Assembly: GCA_947474415.1 (NCBI GenBank)
Contig: CANJKD010000068.1
Span: forward strand, 1 to 8,539
Length of the DNA stretch: 8,539 nt
Source of the DNA: Burkholderiales bacterium
GTDB lineage: Bacteria; Pseudomonadota; Gammaproteobacteria; Burkholderiales; Burkholderiaceae_C
Direction: 5' to 3'
The notes under the pieces were generated by a model. The model was not told where the DNA came from. It did no database searches and saw only the letters and a program-made list of their open reading frames with translations. This document shows, piece by piece, positions 1 through 6,757 of this stretch; position 1 is the stretch's first letter, and each line of letters opens with the position of its first letter. A program made the position numbers and the translations under genes.

Positions 1-515
1 AGCGTGGTGGTGATGGCCTCGATGCTGGCGATGCCATCGATGCCGTCCATGAAATTGAACAGGTTCACCATCCACACCAGGTACAGGGCGCACAAGGCCG
101 GGCCGGCATAGGACAGGTCGACCAGCACGCCGAACACCGGCACGGGTGGTACACGGCCCATCCACCAGAGCACCCAGGCCGCCGCAGCGGCATGGCCGAG
201 GAAGCGCCAGCGCGCGGGCAGGCTGCTGCGGTCGTCCAGGAAGCCGAGCAACGCGATCGTCGACCCGGCGCCGATGCTTGCCACGGCGAGGCGGCCTTCG
301 ATGAAGCCCAGCGCGCCCAGCAGCAGCACCAGCAGCAGCAACGACAGCACGATGGCCACGCCGCCGCCACGTGGCGTGGGCACGGTGTGCGAACTGCGCT
401 CGTTCGGCAGGTCGAGCATTTGTGTCGACAGGGCATAGCGGCGTACCAGCGCCGTGAGCCCCCATGACAGGGCGAGGGCGCCCATCAGAAGCGCCATCAA
501 GATGGGAAAGTTCAT
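1..515 (-). CDS. WecA/WbpL-type polyprenyl-phosphate sugar-1-phosphate transferase (partial, N-terminal 171 aa)
   Basis: Integral membrane enzyme of the MraY/WecA/WbpL (PNPT) family. These enzymes move a HexNAc-1-phosphate from a UDP-sugar to undecaprenyl phosphate, the first committed step of O-antigen or EPS repeat-unit assembly at the inner membrane. In the visible part, an N-terminal membrane helix (about 3-24) is followed by the family motif with LDLPNERSSH at 34-43 and TPRGGG at 47-52. A second helix lies at 53-71. The aspartate pair of GFLDDR is D94/D95, next comes the WRFLGH segment (103-108), and NLFNFMDGIDG (151-161) carries D157 and D160. These residues match the family's Mg2+/nucleotide-binding loops. 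The reading frame stays open to position 1, so roughly half the protein lies outside. The ATG at 515-513 is the only sensible start: the stop of the upstream SDR gene is in the same frame 30 bases earlier. The gap is 27 bases and no strong ribosome-binding site is visible in it. Which sugar is transferred cannot be read from sequence. Confidence 0.93.
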   Translation of the reverse strand, partial: MNFPILMALLMGALALSWGLTALVRRYALSTQMLDLPNERSSHTVPTPRGGGVAIVLSLLLLVLLLGALGFIEGRLAVASIGAGSTIALLGFLDDRSSLPARWRFLGHAAAAAWVLWWMGRVPPVPVFGVLVDLSYAGPALCALYLVWMVNLFNFMDGIDGIASIEAITTT

Positions 516-542
516 GTCGGGCAGGTGCTTAAGAGGCGCCGG

Positions 543-1532
543 TCAAAGCTTTGACTGTTCGACATATGCGCGCGCCGTATTGCGCAGCGCATCGGCCAGG
601 CGAAGCGGTGGCGTCCAGCCGAGGCGGCTGCGGGTGGCGCCGATGTCGACCTGCAACGAGCCGCACAGTTGCGCAACCGCTTGCGTCTTGCCGAACAATC
701 GGGCCGCACCGGCCAACAGCGCCACCGGCACGGGAATGAGGCGTGCCGGCTTGCCCAATGCCGCGGCCAGGCTGCGCAGCAGCGCCGTCGTGGAGATGTC
801 GTCACCGTCACTCGCCAGAAAGGTCTGGTTGGGCGCAGCGGGGTGATCGACGCAGGTGTCGATCAGGCTCACAAGGTTACTGAGCGACACCAGGCTGCGC
901 TGGTTATGAACGGCCCCGAGCGGCAATGGCACGCCCCGATGCAGCGCGCGGATCAGCGCGCCGAAGTTGCCCGGTGCGCCGGGGCCGAACACCAGTGGCG
1001 GGCGAATGATCACCACCTCCATCTGCGTTTCGAGCGCGAGCTTCCGCAACGCCACCTCGGCCTCGTGCTTGGCTTGCGCATACGGCGAATGCGGCGCGGG
1101 CACGTCGTCGCGCGTGAACGGCCGGCCGAAGGTCTGTGCGCCGTTCACGCCGATCGAGCTGATGAAGACAAAGCGTCGCACGCCCGCCTGCGCGGCCTGC
1201 CGGGCCAGGTTGAGCGTGCCGTCGACGTTAACGCGGCGGAACTCGGCCAGCGGGTCGCTCGCACTCTCTTGCATGACGTGGACCCGGGCAGCGCAGTGCA
1301 CGATGCTGTCTACGTCGTGCAGCGCCGCGCGCCAGTCGGTGGAAGGCGCCAGTTCCCCGCCCTGCACCACCTGCACCGCGGGCGCGAACGGCACGGCGGC
1401 GGCGGGCAGCGGGCGGCGCAGCGCTGCGCGCACCGGCCGTCCGCCCTGCGCGAGTGCAGCGACCACCGCATGGCCGACAAAGCCGCTGGCGCCGGTCACC
1501 AGCACCCGCGTGGAACCGCTCGCCGTGTTCAC
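543..1532 (-). CDS. Extended SDR nucleotide-sugar epimerase/4-reductase (WbpV/WreQ-like)
   Basis: NAD(P)-dependent sugar-nucleotide enzyme of 329 aa. The Rossmann glycine motif VTGASGFVG is at 12-20 (G14, G17, G20). The catalytic triad candidates are S125/S126 in FISSIGVNG and Y151-x3-K155 in SPYAQAK, followed by the substrate-loop motif IIRPPLVFGPG (175-185). The C-terminus (LIPVPVALLAGAARL, CGSLQVD, LGWTPPL) resembles the SDRs commonly found beside WbpL-like transferases. Characterised relatives such as Rhizobium WreQ reduce UDP-2-acetamido-2,6-dideoxy-4-hexulose to a UDP-2-acetamido-2,6-dideoxyhexose such as UDP-QuiNAc. Reductase rather than epimerase activity here is inferred from this resemblance and from the adjacent transferase. 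The start is GTG at 1532-1530, inside the TGA stop of the upstream glycosyltransferase (GTGA overlap). It places the glycine motif at the usual distance from the N-terminus. The open frame runs further upstream, but that part is shadow of the neighbouring gene. The ribosome-binding site is weak, so translational coupling is likely. Confidence 0.92.
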   Translation of the reverse strand: MNTASGSTRVLVTGASGFVGHAVVAALAQGGRPVRAALRRPLPAAAVPFAPAVQVVQGGELAPSTDWRAALHDVDSIVHCAARVHVMQESASDPLAEFRRVNVDGTLNLARQAAQAGVRRFVFISSIGVNGAQTFGRPFTRDDVPAPHSPYAQAKHEAEVALRKLALETQMEVVIIRPPLVFGPGAPGNFGALIRALHRGVPLPLGAVHNQRSLVSLSNLVSLIDTCVDHPAAPNQTFLASDGDDISTTALLRSLAAALGKPARLIPVPVALLAGAARLFGKTQAVAQLCGSLQVDIGATRSRLGWTPPLRLADALRNTARAYVEQSKL

Positions 1533-2305
1533 GCTTCGCGCGTCAGGAATTGCCGGCCCCGGGACCAGAGCTTGCCGAGCGCGAACCCGCTCAGCGAAGG
1601 GTGCAGGCCGTGCATTTTTGCTGCGCGCCAGATCTCCTTGTTCTGCTTCCAGACGTTGCTCCAGCTGCGGTTCGTCAGGCCGCCCAGGCGCATGTGCACC
1701 ATCACGCCCGGCAGGTAGCGGGTGCGGATGCGGTTCACCTCGATGAAGCGGGCCAGCAATTCCCAGTCGGCAGCGATGCGGAAGTTCAGGTCGAAACCGC
1801 CCAGCTTCTCGTAGACCCGCTTGCGCACGAACACGGTCGGGTGCGGTGGCACCCAGCCTTGCAGGAACATGCCGGGCTTGTAGTCGGACGAGCGCCAGTA
1901 GCGCACGATCTTGTCGGTCTCGAACTGCTTCACGTAGCACAGGTCGCTGTAGACGGCGTCGAGTTTCGGGTCGGCGGCGAAGGCCCGGGCGACCTTGGAG
2001 ATGACATCCGGTGCCGGATAGAAATCGTCGGAGTTCAGGAAGCCGATGACCTCGCCGGTGGCCAGCGTCAGGCCCTTGTTGTATGCGTCATAGTTGCCCT
2101 TGTCCTTCTCGGAGATGCACTTCGAAACCAGCGCGCCGAAGCGGCCCACGATCCCGAGCGTGTTGTCTTTCGACAGGCCGTCGACCACGATGTATTCGAG
2201 GTTCTTGTAGTCCTGCGCCTCGACCGTCTTGATCGTGTGTTCGATCGTGGCGGCGCTGTTGTAGCAGACGGTGATGATGCTGACCTTGGGCGGTTCTGAA
2301 GGCAT
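1529..2305 (-). CDS. Family 2 glycosyltransferase (GT-A fold)
   Basis: Soluble or membrane-associated transferase of 258 aa that would add one sugar of the repeat unit on the cytoplasmic face of the inner membrane. The N-terminus shows the GT2 nucleotide-binding start (VSIITVCYNSAATIEHTI, 8-25) and IVVDGLSKDNT (39-49). The GT-A metal/nucleotide motif is FLNSDD with D93/D94. Downstream are the acceptor-side motif PPHPTVFVRK (153-162, H155) and GGFDLNFRIAADWEL (169-183), the D180-W181-E182 region that usually supplies the catalytic base. Length and motif order fit the WcaA/WcaE-like short GT2 enzymes of polysaccharide clusters. Donor and acceptor cannot be deduced. Its position directly after the GDP-fucose synthase gene makes GDP-L-fucose a reasonable but unproven donor. 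The ATG at 2305-2303 follows a modest GAGAG seven bases upstream, and the gap to fcl is 68 bases. Its TGA stop overlaps the GTG start of the SDR gene. Confidence 0.95.
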   Translation of the reverse strand: MPSEPPKVSIITVCYNSAATIEHTIKTVEAQDYKNLEYIVVDGLSKDNTLGIVGRFGALVSKCISEKDKGNYDAYNKGLTLATGEVIGFLNSDDFYPAPDVISKVARAFAADPKLDAVYSDLCYVKQFETDKIVRYWRSSDYKPGMFLQGWVPPHPTVFVRKRVYEKLGGFDLNFRIAADWELLARFIEVNRIRTRYLPGVMVHMRLGGLTNRSWSNVWKQNKEIWRAAKMHGLHPSLSGFALGKLWSRGRQFLTREA

Positions 2306-2312
2306 GTGAAAA

Positions 2313-2317
2313 CTCTC
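2313..2317 (-). promoter_or_regulatory. Weak ribosome-binding site of the glycosyltransferase gene
   Basis: The minus strand reads GAGAG, seven bases before the ATG at 2305. It is only a partial Shine-Dalgarno match, but it is well placed and consistent with the ATG start in the 68-base gap after fcl. Confidence 0.5.
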
Positions 2318-2327
2318 GTTGAAACGT

Positions 2328-2341
2328 TCCGGCGCGCCGGA
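2328..2341. repeat. 14-base perfect palindrome between fcl and the glycosyltransferase gene
   Basis: TCCGGCGCGCCGGA reads the same on both strands and sits in the 68-base gap, the longest intergenic stretch of the window. As RNA it could fold into a five-pair stem with a CGCG loop. No T-run follows on the minus strand, so it is not a typical intrinsic terminator. In such GC-rich DNA a short palindrome may occur by chance. Confidence 0.5.
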
Positions 2342-2373
2342 TGGAAACTTCGCTCGTGTGATGTGGGCGGCAG

Positions 2374-3342
2374 TCAGGCCGCAACCGGCAGCGACAGGAA
2401 CTCCTGGTACGAGTGGCGCAGCCCCGCCTCGATCGGCGTGGTCGGCACCCAGCCCAGTGATTCGATCTTCGACACGTCGAGCAGCTTGCGCGGCGCGCCG
2501 TCGGGCTTGCTGGCATCGAACTCGATGCGGCCGGCGTAGCCCACCACGTCACCGACCAGCTTCGCGAGTTCGCTGATCGTGATGTCGTGGCCGGTGCCGA
2601 TGTTGATGTGCGACTGCATCGGCTTCGTGATCGCGGCATAGGCCGCGCGGTCGAGTTCCATCACGTGCACAGCGGCGGCGGCCATGTCGTCCACGTACAG
2701 GAACTCGCGGCGCGGCGTGCCGCTGCCCCAGATCACGACGCTGGGCGTACCGTTCAGCTTTGCTTCGTGGAAGCGCCGGATCAGCGCCGGGATGACGTGG
2801 CTGTTCTCGGGGTGGAAGTTGTCGCCCAGGCCGTACAGGCTGGTCGGCATCAGGCTGCGGAAGTCGGCCCCGTACTGGCGCGCATAGCTCTCGCACATCT
2901 TGATGCCGGCGATCTTCGCGACGGCATAGGGCTCGTTGGTCGGCTCGATCGCGCCGGTCAACAGGTATTCCTCGCGCATCGGCTGCGCCGCAAGCTTCGG
3001 GTAGATGCACGACGAGCCGAGCAGCAGCAGCTTGGCCACGCCGTGGCGCCAGGCCTCGTGCACCACGTTCGCCTCGATCATCAGGTTCTGGTAGATGTAC
3101 TCGGCCGGGAAGGTGTTGTTGGCGTGGATGCCACCGACCCGGGCGGCGGCCAGGTACACAGTGGCGATCTTCTGTTCGGCGAAAAAGGCACGCACGGCGG
3201 ACTGGTCGGTCAGGTCGAGTTCGGCATGGCTGCGGGTGACGATGTCGGTGTGGCCGCACGCGCGCAGTTGGCGCACGAGGGCCGCGCCCACCATGCCTTT
3301 GTGGCCGGCGACGAAGGTGCGTGAAGGTGAAGTGGTCGTCAC
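2374..3342 (-). CDS. fcl: GDP-L-fucose synthase (GDP-4-keto-6-deoxy-D-mannose 3,5-epimerase/4-reductase)
   Basis: Cytoplasmic bifunctional SDR enzyme of 322 aa, the usual length for Fcl/WcaG. It epimerises C3 and C5 of GDP-4-keto-6-deoxy-D-mannose and reduces C4 with NADPH, giving GDP-L-fucose. The N-terminal cofactor motif is [11 protein letters not shown] (11-21; G13, G16, G19). The signature SSCIYPK gives S110 and C112, [10 protein letters not shown] gives Y139 and K143, and [11 protein letters not shown] gives H182. These correspond, with a constant offset of three, to the known E. coli residues Ser107, Cys109, Tyr136, Lys140 and His179. [10 protein letters not shown] (212-221) and HINIGTG (245-251) are also family-typical. 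All expected catalytic residues are intact. Start is GTG at 3342-3340, overlapping the acyltransferase stop (GTGA), with an AAAGG ribosome-binding site nine bases upstream. The partner gene gmd, which makes the substrate, is not in this window and should lie elsewhere in the locus or genome. Confidence 0.97.
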   Translation of the reverse strand: MTTTSPSRTFVAGHKGMVGAALVRQLRACGHTDIVTRSHAELDLTDQSAVRAFFAEQKIATVYLAAARVGGIHANNTFPAEYIYQNLMIEANVVHEAWRHGVAKLLLLGSSCIYPKLAAQPMREEYLLTGAIEPTNEPYAVAKIAGIKMCESYARQYGADFRSLMPTSLYGLGDNFHPENSHVIPALIRRFHEAKLNGTPSVVIWGSGTPRREFLYVDDMAAAAVHVMELDRAAYAAITKPMQSHINIGTGHDITISELAKLVGDVVGYAGRIEFDASKPDGAPRKLLDVSKIESLGWVPTTPIEAGLRHSYQEFLSLPVAA

Positions 3343-5411
3343 TTGGGGTTGCCTTTGGAAAGGGTTCCCGGCTCGCCGGCCGCCTTGATCGCGGGCGCAA
3401 GCGGGTTCAGGTCAGGGCTGTGGATGAGTCGCGCGAGACGGCGTGCGCCGGCCACGCTCAGGTGGTTGTCGTCGAAGTACATCGCCTCGCCGTCGATGAC
3501 GGCGCGGCAGGTCGTTGCATCGCACACGGCGTCGCGCGAACCGACCCGGTTCACGCCGTTCGCCAACCGGAGCGAGGCCAGTTGCAGCAGGACTTCGCGG
3601 TTGCGCCGTTCGTACCAGGCCACGCTCCCGCCATCGGTTTGCACTGTGGCCGCACCGAACAGGTCGCGCTTGTAGATGAGGCGGTCGATCGATGCGCCGA
3701 GTTCGGGAATCGGTTCGACCACATGGACGTTCTTGCCCGCCGCCTTCAAGCGCCTGACGACCTCGGCGAAGCTGTTCCAGTAGGCCGCGCGCGCTGCCTG
3801 CGGGCCTTGCTCGCGCAGGAAGGCCGGTGCGGTATCGGGCACCGCCGGGTAGCTGCGGAGCTGGTCGCCGTACAGGTGAAAACTGTGCCGGAACACCAGC
3901 ACCACGTCGTGCAATTCGGGGCTGGCTTCCAGCAGCGCCAGCGACTCCTGTAACCAGCGCGAACAGCCGGGCACATTCGACTCGAAGGTCAGCGCCGGCT
4001 GGCAGCCGCTGTCGGTGAGGTGCAGCACGCCCCGCCCGTTCGGCTTCAATTCTTCGGCCAGCGCCCAGGCCAGCTCCACGCCATGGCTGTCGCCGAGCAC
4101 CGCCCAGGTGACATGCTCCGCGAAGTAGCGGCACGCCAGGCCCGGCTTCAGGTAGGCCAGGCCTTCGGTGTGGCAACCGGTGCGCTTCGGGCTGCCCACC
4201 GCCGACGCGGCGAGCTGGTTGCTGGCTTGGTCGAAGCGGCCCGGCGCGCCATGGCGCAAGTGACCCGCAACCCCCACGCCGACGAAGCACAGCGATGCCG
4301 CGAGCGAGAGCGTGAAGATGCGTGGCCGCGAGAAGCGGCCCGGTTGGCGGAACGGCATCTCGACGAAACGCCATGACAGGCAAGACAGCACGCCGGTCAG
4401 CGCGATCAGCGCGACGAACACCGCTTGCGGTGGGTGGCTCGCGCTGACCGTGCGCGCAAAGGCGAACAGTGGCTGGTGCCACAGGTAGGCGCTGTACGAG
4501 ACCAGCCCGATGCCGACGAAACCGCGCGAGGCCAGTACCTTGCCGAGCAGCGTGCGCGGCGTGCAGAAGCACAGGATCAACGCCGTGCCCAGCACCGGGG
4601 CGATCGCGAAGCGGCCGGGGAACGGGGTGTCCTTGTCGTAGCCGCACACAGCCATCAGCACGAGCCCGATGCCGAGCGCGCTCAGCCACTCGTGCGCGGC
4701 GGGGCGCGCCAGCGCGCCGGTGTTCCAGCGGTTGCGGTGCAGCGCCACCATCGAGCCGGCCAGCAGCTCCCAGGCGCGCGTCGGGGCGAAGAAGAAGTTG
4801 AACGACGGGTCGCGCAGCTCGTACCAGAGGCAGGCCGCGAGCGACGCGATCCCCAGCAAGCCCAACACCGCGCTGCGCCCATTGCGCCAGAAGCGCCACA
4901 ACAGCATCAACACGATCGGGAACACGACGTAGAACTGCTCTTCGACCGACAGGCTCCAGGTGTGCAGCAGCGGCAGCGTTTCGGCGTTCGCGCCGAAGTA
5001 GCCGCTCTTCAGCCAGAAGTACAGGTTTGACAGGAACAGCGTGACCGCGACCACGCTCTGGAAGAATTCGCGCAACTGGCCTGGTGTGAGCCAGGCCCAG
5101 GCGAACGGCACGCAGCAGGCCATCACGAAGAACAGGGCCGGGAAGATGCGCCGCGCGCGCCGCTCGTAGAACTTGCGGAAGCTGAATTGGCCGGTGGCCA
5201 GGTCGGCGGCCAGGATCGACGTGATCAGGTAGCCGCTGATGACGAAGAAGATGTCGACGCCGACATAGCCGCCGGGGAACGGGCCGATGCCGGCGTGGTA
5301 CAGGATGACGGCGACCACCGCCACGCAGCGCAGGCCGTCGACCTCGGGGCGGTAGGCCGAGTCGCCGGCTCGGGCTGCGCTGCCGAGCAGCGAGGCGCCA
5401 GCGCCGCTCAC
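3339..5411 (-). CDS. Acyltransferase-3 / SGNH two-domain O-acyltransferase (OafA-like)
   Basis: Inner-membrane enzyme of 690 aa that probably O-acetylates the glycan. The N-terminal acyltransferase-3 domain (about 20-385) begins with RPEVDGLR and contains the R-x10-H motif (R28...H39). It continues with [15 protein letters not shown] (48-62), [11 protein letters not shown] (151-161), [11 protein letters not shown] (305-315) and [10 protein letters not shown] (347-356), with about ten membrane helices and a linking helix near 365-383. The C-terminal SGNH domain (about 405-690) should be periplasmic. Its GDSH motif places the nucleophile at S442, and FDDNHLS gives the D647-x2-H650 dyad. Cysteines at 413, 427, 470, 483, 630 and 635 could form disulfides there. 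Length fits the OafA/YrhL-type fused family. The GTG start at 5411-5409 was chosen because it overlaps the Wzy-candidate stop (GTGA) and has a GGAAG site six bases upstream. The open frame extends further, to 5669, but that part lies inside the neighbouring gene. The acyl group and target sugar are unknown. Confidence 0.96.
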   Translation of the reverse strand: MSGAGASLLGSAARAGDSAYRPEVDGLRCVAVVAVILYHAGIGPFPGGYVGVDIFFVISGYLITSILAADLATGQFSFRKFYERRARRIFPALFFVMACCVPFAWAWLTPGQLREFFQSVVAVTLFLSNLYFWLKSGYFGANAETLPLLHTWSLSVEEQFYVVFPIVLMLLWRFWRNGRSAVLGLLGIASLAACLWYELRDPSFNFFFAPTRAWELLAGSMVALHRNRWNTGALARPAAHEWLSALGIGLVLMAVCGYDKDTPFPGRFAIAPVLGTALILCFCTPRTLLGKVLASRGFVGIGLVSYSAYLWHQPLFAFARTVSASHPPQAVFVALIALTGVLSCLSWRFVEMPFRQPGRFSRPRIFTLSLAASLCFVGVGVAGHLRHGAPGRFDQASNQLAASAVGSPKRTGCHTEGLAYLKPGLACRYFAEHVTWAVLGDSHGVELAWALAEELKPNGRGVLHLTDSGCQPALTFESNVPGCSRWLQESLALLEASPELHDVVLVFRHSFHLYGDQLRSYPAVPDTAPAFLREQGPQAARAAYWNSFAEVVRRLKAAGKNVHVVEPIPELGASIDRLIYKRDLFGAATVQTDGGSVAWYERRNREVLLQLASLRLANGVNRVGSRDAVCDATTCRAVIDGEAMYFDDNHLSVAGARRLARLIHSPDLNPLAPAIKAAGEPGTLSKGNPK
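3352..3356 (-). promoter_or_regulatory. Ribosome-binding site of fcl
   Basis: The minus strand reads AAAGG, nine bases before the GTG at 3342, inside the last codons of the acyltransferase gene. It supports the GTG start that overlaps the upstream stop codon. Confidence 0.6.
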
Positions 5412-6712
5412 GCCGGGCTTCCGATCAACAGCGGGCGCGGCCGGCGCAGCTTCAGGCGCCTGGCGCTCAGGAAGGCGACCAACATCCATGCATGCGTCAC
5501 CAGTCCGTTCGAAAAGCCGATCGGGGTGTTGATGAAGCTGAACAGGATGCCCATCGTCACGAAAGGGGCGAACACCAGCCAGCGCGAATCGCGGGCGCCG
5601 CAGATGCGCTGGTAGACGAGCCCGGTCAGCGCGCCCCACACACCGCTGACCAAAATGCCGAAGAACCACAGGTCGACATACAGCGAGCCGAAGGCCGAAG
5701 GCAGGAAGCCATAGGTGCCGAGCTGTTGCAGCGCATCGAAGTTGCGGGCCACGAGCGCGCCGTCGAGCCGGCGCACCAGGGCCGAGACGAGGTCAACGCC
5801 ATAGACGCCGAGCTGCATCGGGCCGTGGTAGTCGGAGAACAGGAAGTTGCCCATCATCAGGCCCTGCACGACGTACCAGTTGAAGATGAAGACGATGTAG
5901 GTCACCTCGTCGCCGAGGGCCTTGAACATCAGGTCGGCCAGCGGGCCGCGAAAGCCGATGCCCCAGATTTCTTCGGCGACCTTGAACATGCCAGGCGCGC
6001 CGCCGACCACTTCGGCCCGCGTGAAGAACACCGCCACGAAGTAGTACAGCGCCCCGGCGATGATCACGCCGATGGCCAGCAGCGCCAGTGGCCCGAGGCG
6101 CCGCCGCCGCCGCGTGCCTGCCGGGGCCTGGCGGCGCATGCAGACCTTGCGCGTGCCCAGCGCGAACATCGAGATCAGGATGGCGTACAGCAGCGGCGCG
6201 CGCCCGCCCATGGCCACGGTGGCCATCAGCACCGGCAGTACACCGAAGGCGGCCAGGCGGGTGAGGCTGGGGCGGCGTTCGAAGACGATGGCGCGCACCA
6301 GGTACACATAGGCGGCGGGGTAGGTCAGGAAACCGATCTGGAACCCGAGCGTGCTCGACGACGCCGCGCCTTCCATCAGCGCCGAAGCCTGGTCCGAGCG
6401 CAGGTCGTAGGCCTCCGCGAGGTCCAGCACGCTCTTGTCGCGCAGGTCGAACAGCAGCGCGATGACGGTGACCACGCCCGCCGCAGCGAGCAGCCTTTCG
6501 GTGGTCGAGAAATCGATGCGCTGCGGGCCGACAGGCCCGCGTTTCACCGGCTCGATCAGCAGCGTGCCGACGCAGAACGCGGCCAGGAACAGGAACAGGA
6601 TAACGAAGCCCTCGACCGTGAGGTGCTTGTCGACCAGCTGGAACGGCAGCACCGCGTACAGCAGGATGCACGCGGCCCATACCTTGAGCATCGAGAGGGC
6701 CGGATGGCGCAT
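5408..6712 (-). CDS. Polytopic membrane protein, probable O-antigen/repeat-unit polymerase (Wzy candidate)
   Basis: Inner-membrane protein of 434 aa with about ten or eleven predicted hydrophobic segments: near 9-27, 31-53, 73-89, 121-142, 152-167, 171-187, 207-230, 271-286, 343-366, 378-396 and 402-417. A basic loop at 188-206, including five consecutive arginines, should be cytoplasmic by the positive-inside rule. A long, less hydrophobic stretch around 287-342 is a candidate periplasmic loop of the kind Wzy polymerases carry. Wzy proteins are poorly conserved, so the call rests on topology, length, the GRAPLLYAI segment (170-178) common in this type of polymerase, and the operon context. 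A flippase (Wzx) is less likely because the helices are not arranged as 12 evenly spaced segments. The ATG at 6712-6710 follows a 45-base gap with no clear ribosome-binding site, and an in-frame TGA (the dioxygenase stop) bounds the upstream side. An alternative ATG is at residue 8. Confidence 0.78.
   Translation of the reverse strand: MRHPALSMLKVWAACILLYAVLPFQLVDKHLTVEGFVILFLFLAAFCVGTLLIEPVKRGPVGPQRIDFSTTERLLAAAGVVTVIALLFDLRDKSVLDLAEAYDLRSDQASALMEGAASSSTLGFQIGFLTYPAAYVYLVRAIVFERRPSLTRLAAFGVLPVLMATVAMGGRAPLLYAILISMFALGTRKVCMRRQAPAGTRRRRRLGPLALLAIGVIIAGALYYFVAVFFTRAEVVGGAPGMFKVAEEIWGIGFRGPLADLMFKALGDEVTYIVFIFNWYVVQGLMMGNFLFSDYHGPMQLGVYGVDLVSALVRRLDGALVARNFDALQQLGTYGFLPSAFGSLYVDLWFFGILVSGVWGALTGLVYQRICGARDSRWLVFAPFVTMGILFSFINTPIGFSNGLVTHAWMLVAFLSARRLKLRRPRPLLIGSPA
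5418..5422 (-). promoter_or_regulatory. Ribosome-binding site of the acyltransferase gene
   Basis: The minus strand reads GGAAG, six bases before the GTG at 5411. This site decides between that GTG and the far-upstream starts of the same open frame, which would lie within the preceding membrane-protein gene. Confidence 0.65.
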
Positions 6713-6757
6713 GGACGGCAGGGCCTGATGTTCAGGGGTGGGCCAAGCGTGCCGGGC

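Noticed and set aside
318..350. CAG-rich triplet run that might be a microsatellite or phase-variable tract
   Set aside because: It is imperfect and encodes a leucine-rich membrane helix of the WbpL-like protein through CTG codons. Changes in triplet units would not shift the frame.
669..1718. 349-residue plus-strand open frame opposite the SDR gene
   Set aside because: Low-complexity Arg/Ala/Gln-rich translation with no domain; it mirrors the strong SDR and glycosyltransferase coding on the minus strand.
1533..1940. Upstream extension of the SDR open frame to 1940
   Set aside because: The extension lies inside the glycosyltransferase gene and has no family similarity. The GTG at 1532 puts the Rossmann motif at the normal position.
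2088..2639. 183-residue minus-strand open frame bridging fcl and the glycosyltransferase
   Set aside because: It is an out-of-frame, Arg/Ser-rich shadow of both genes and crosses their proper stop and start signals.
5412..5669. Upstream extension of the acyltransferase open frame to 5669
   Set aside because: It overlaps conserved-looking membrane-protein coding. The GTG at 5411 has a good ribosome-binding site and starts just before the acyltransferase domain.
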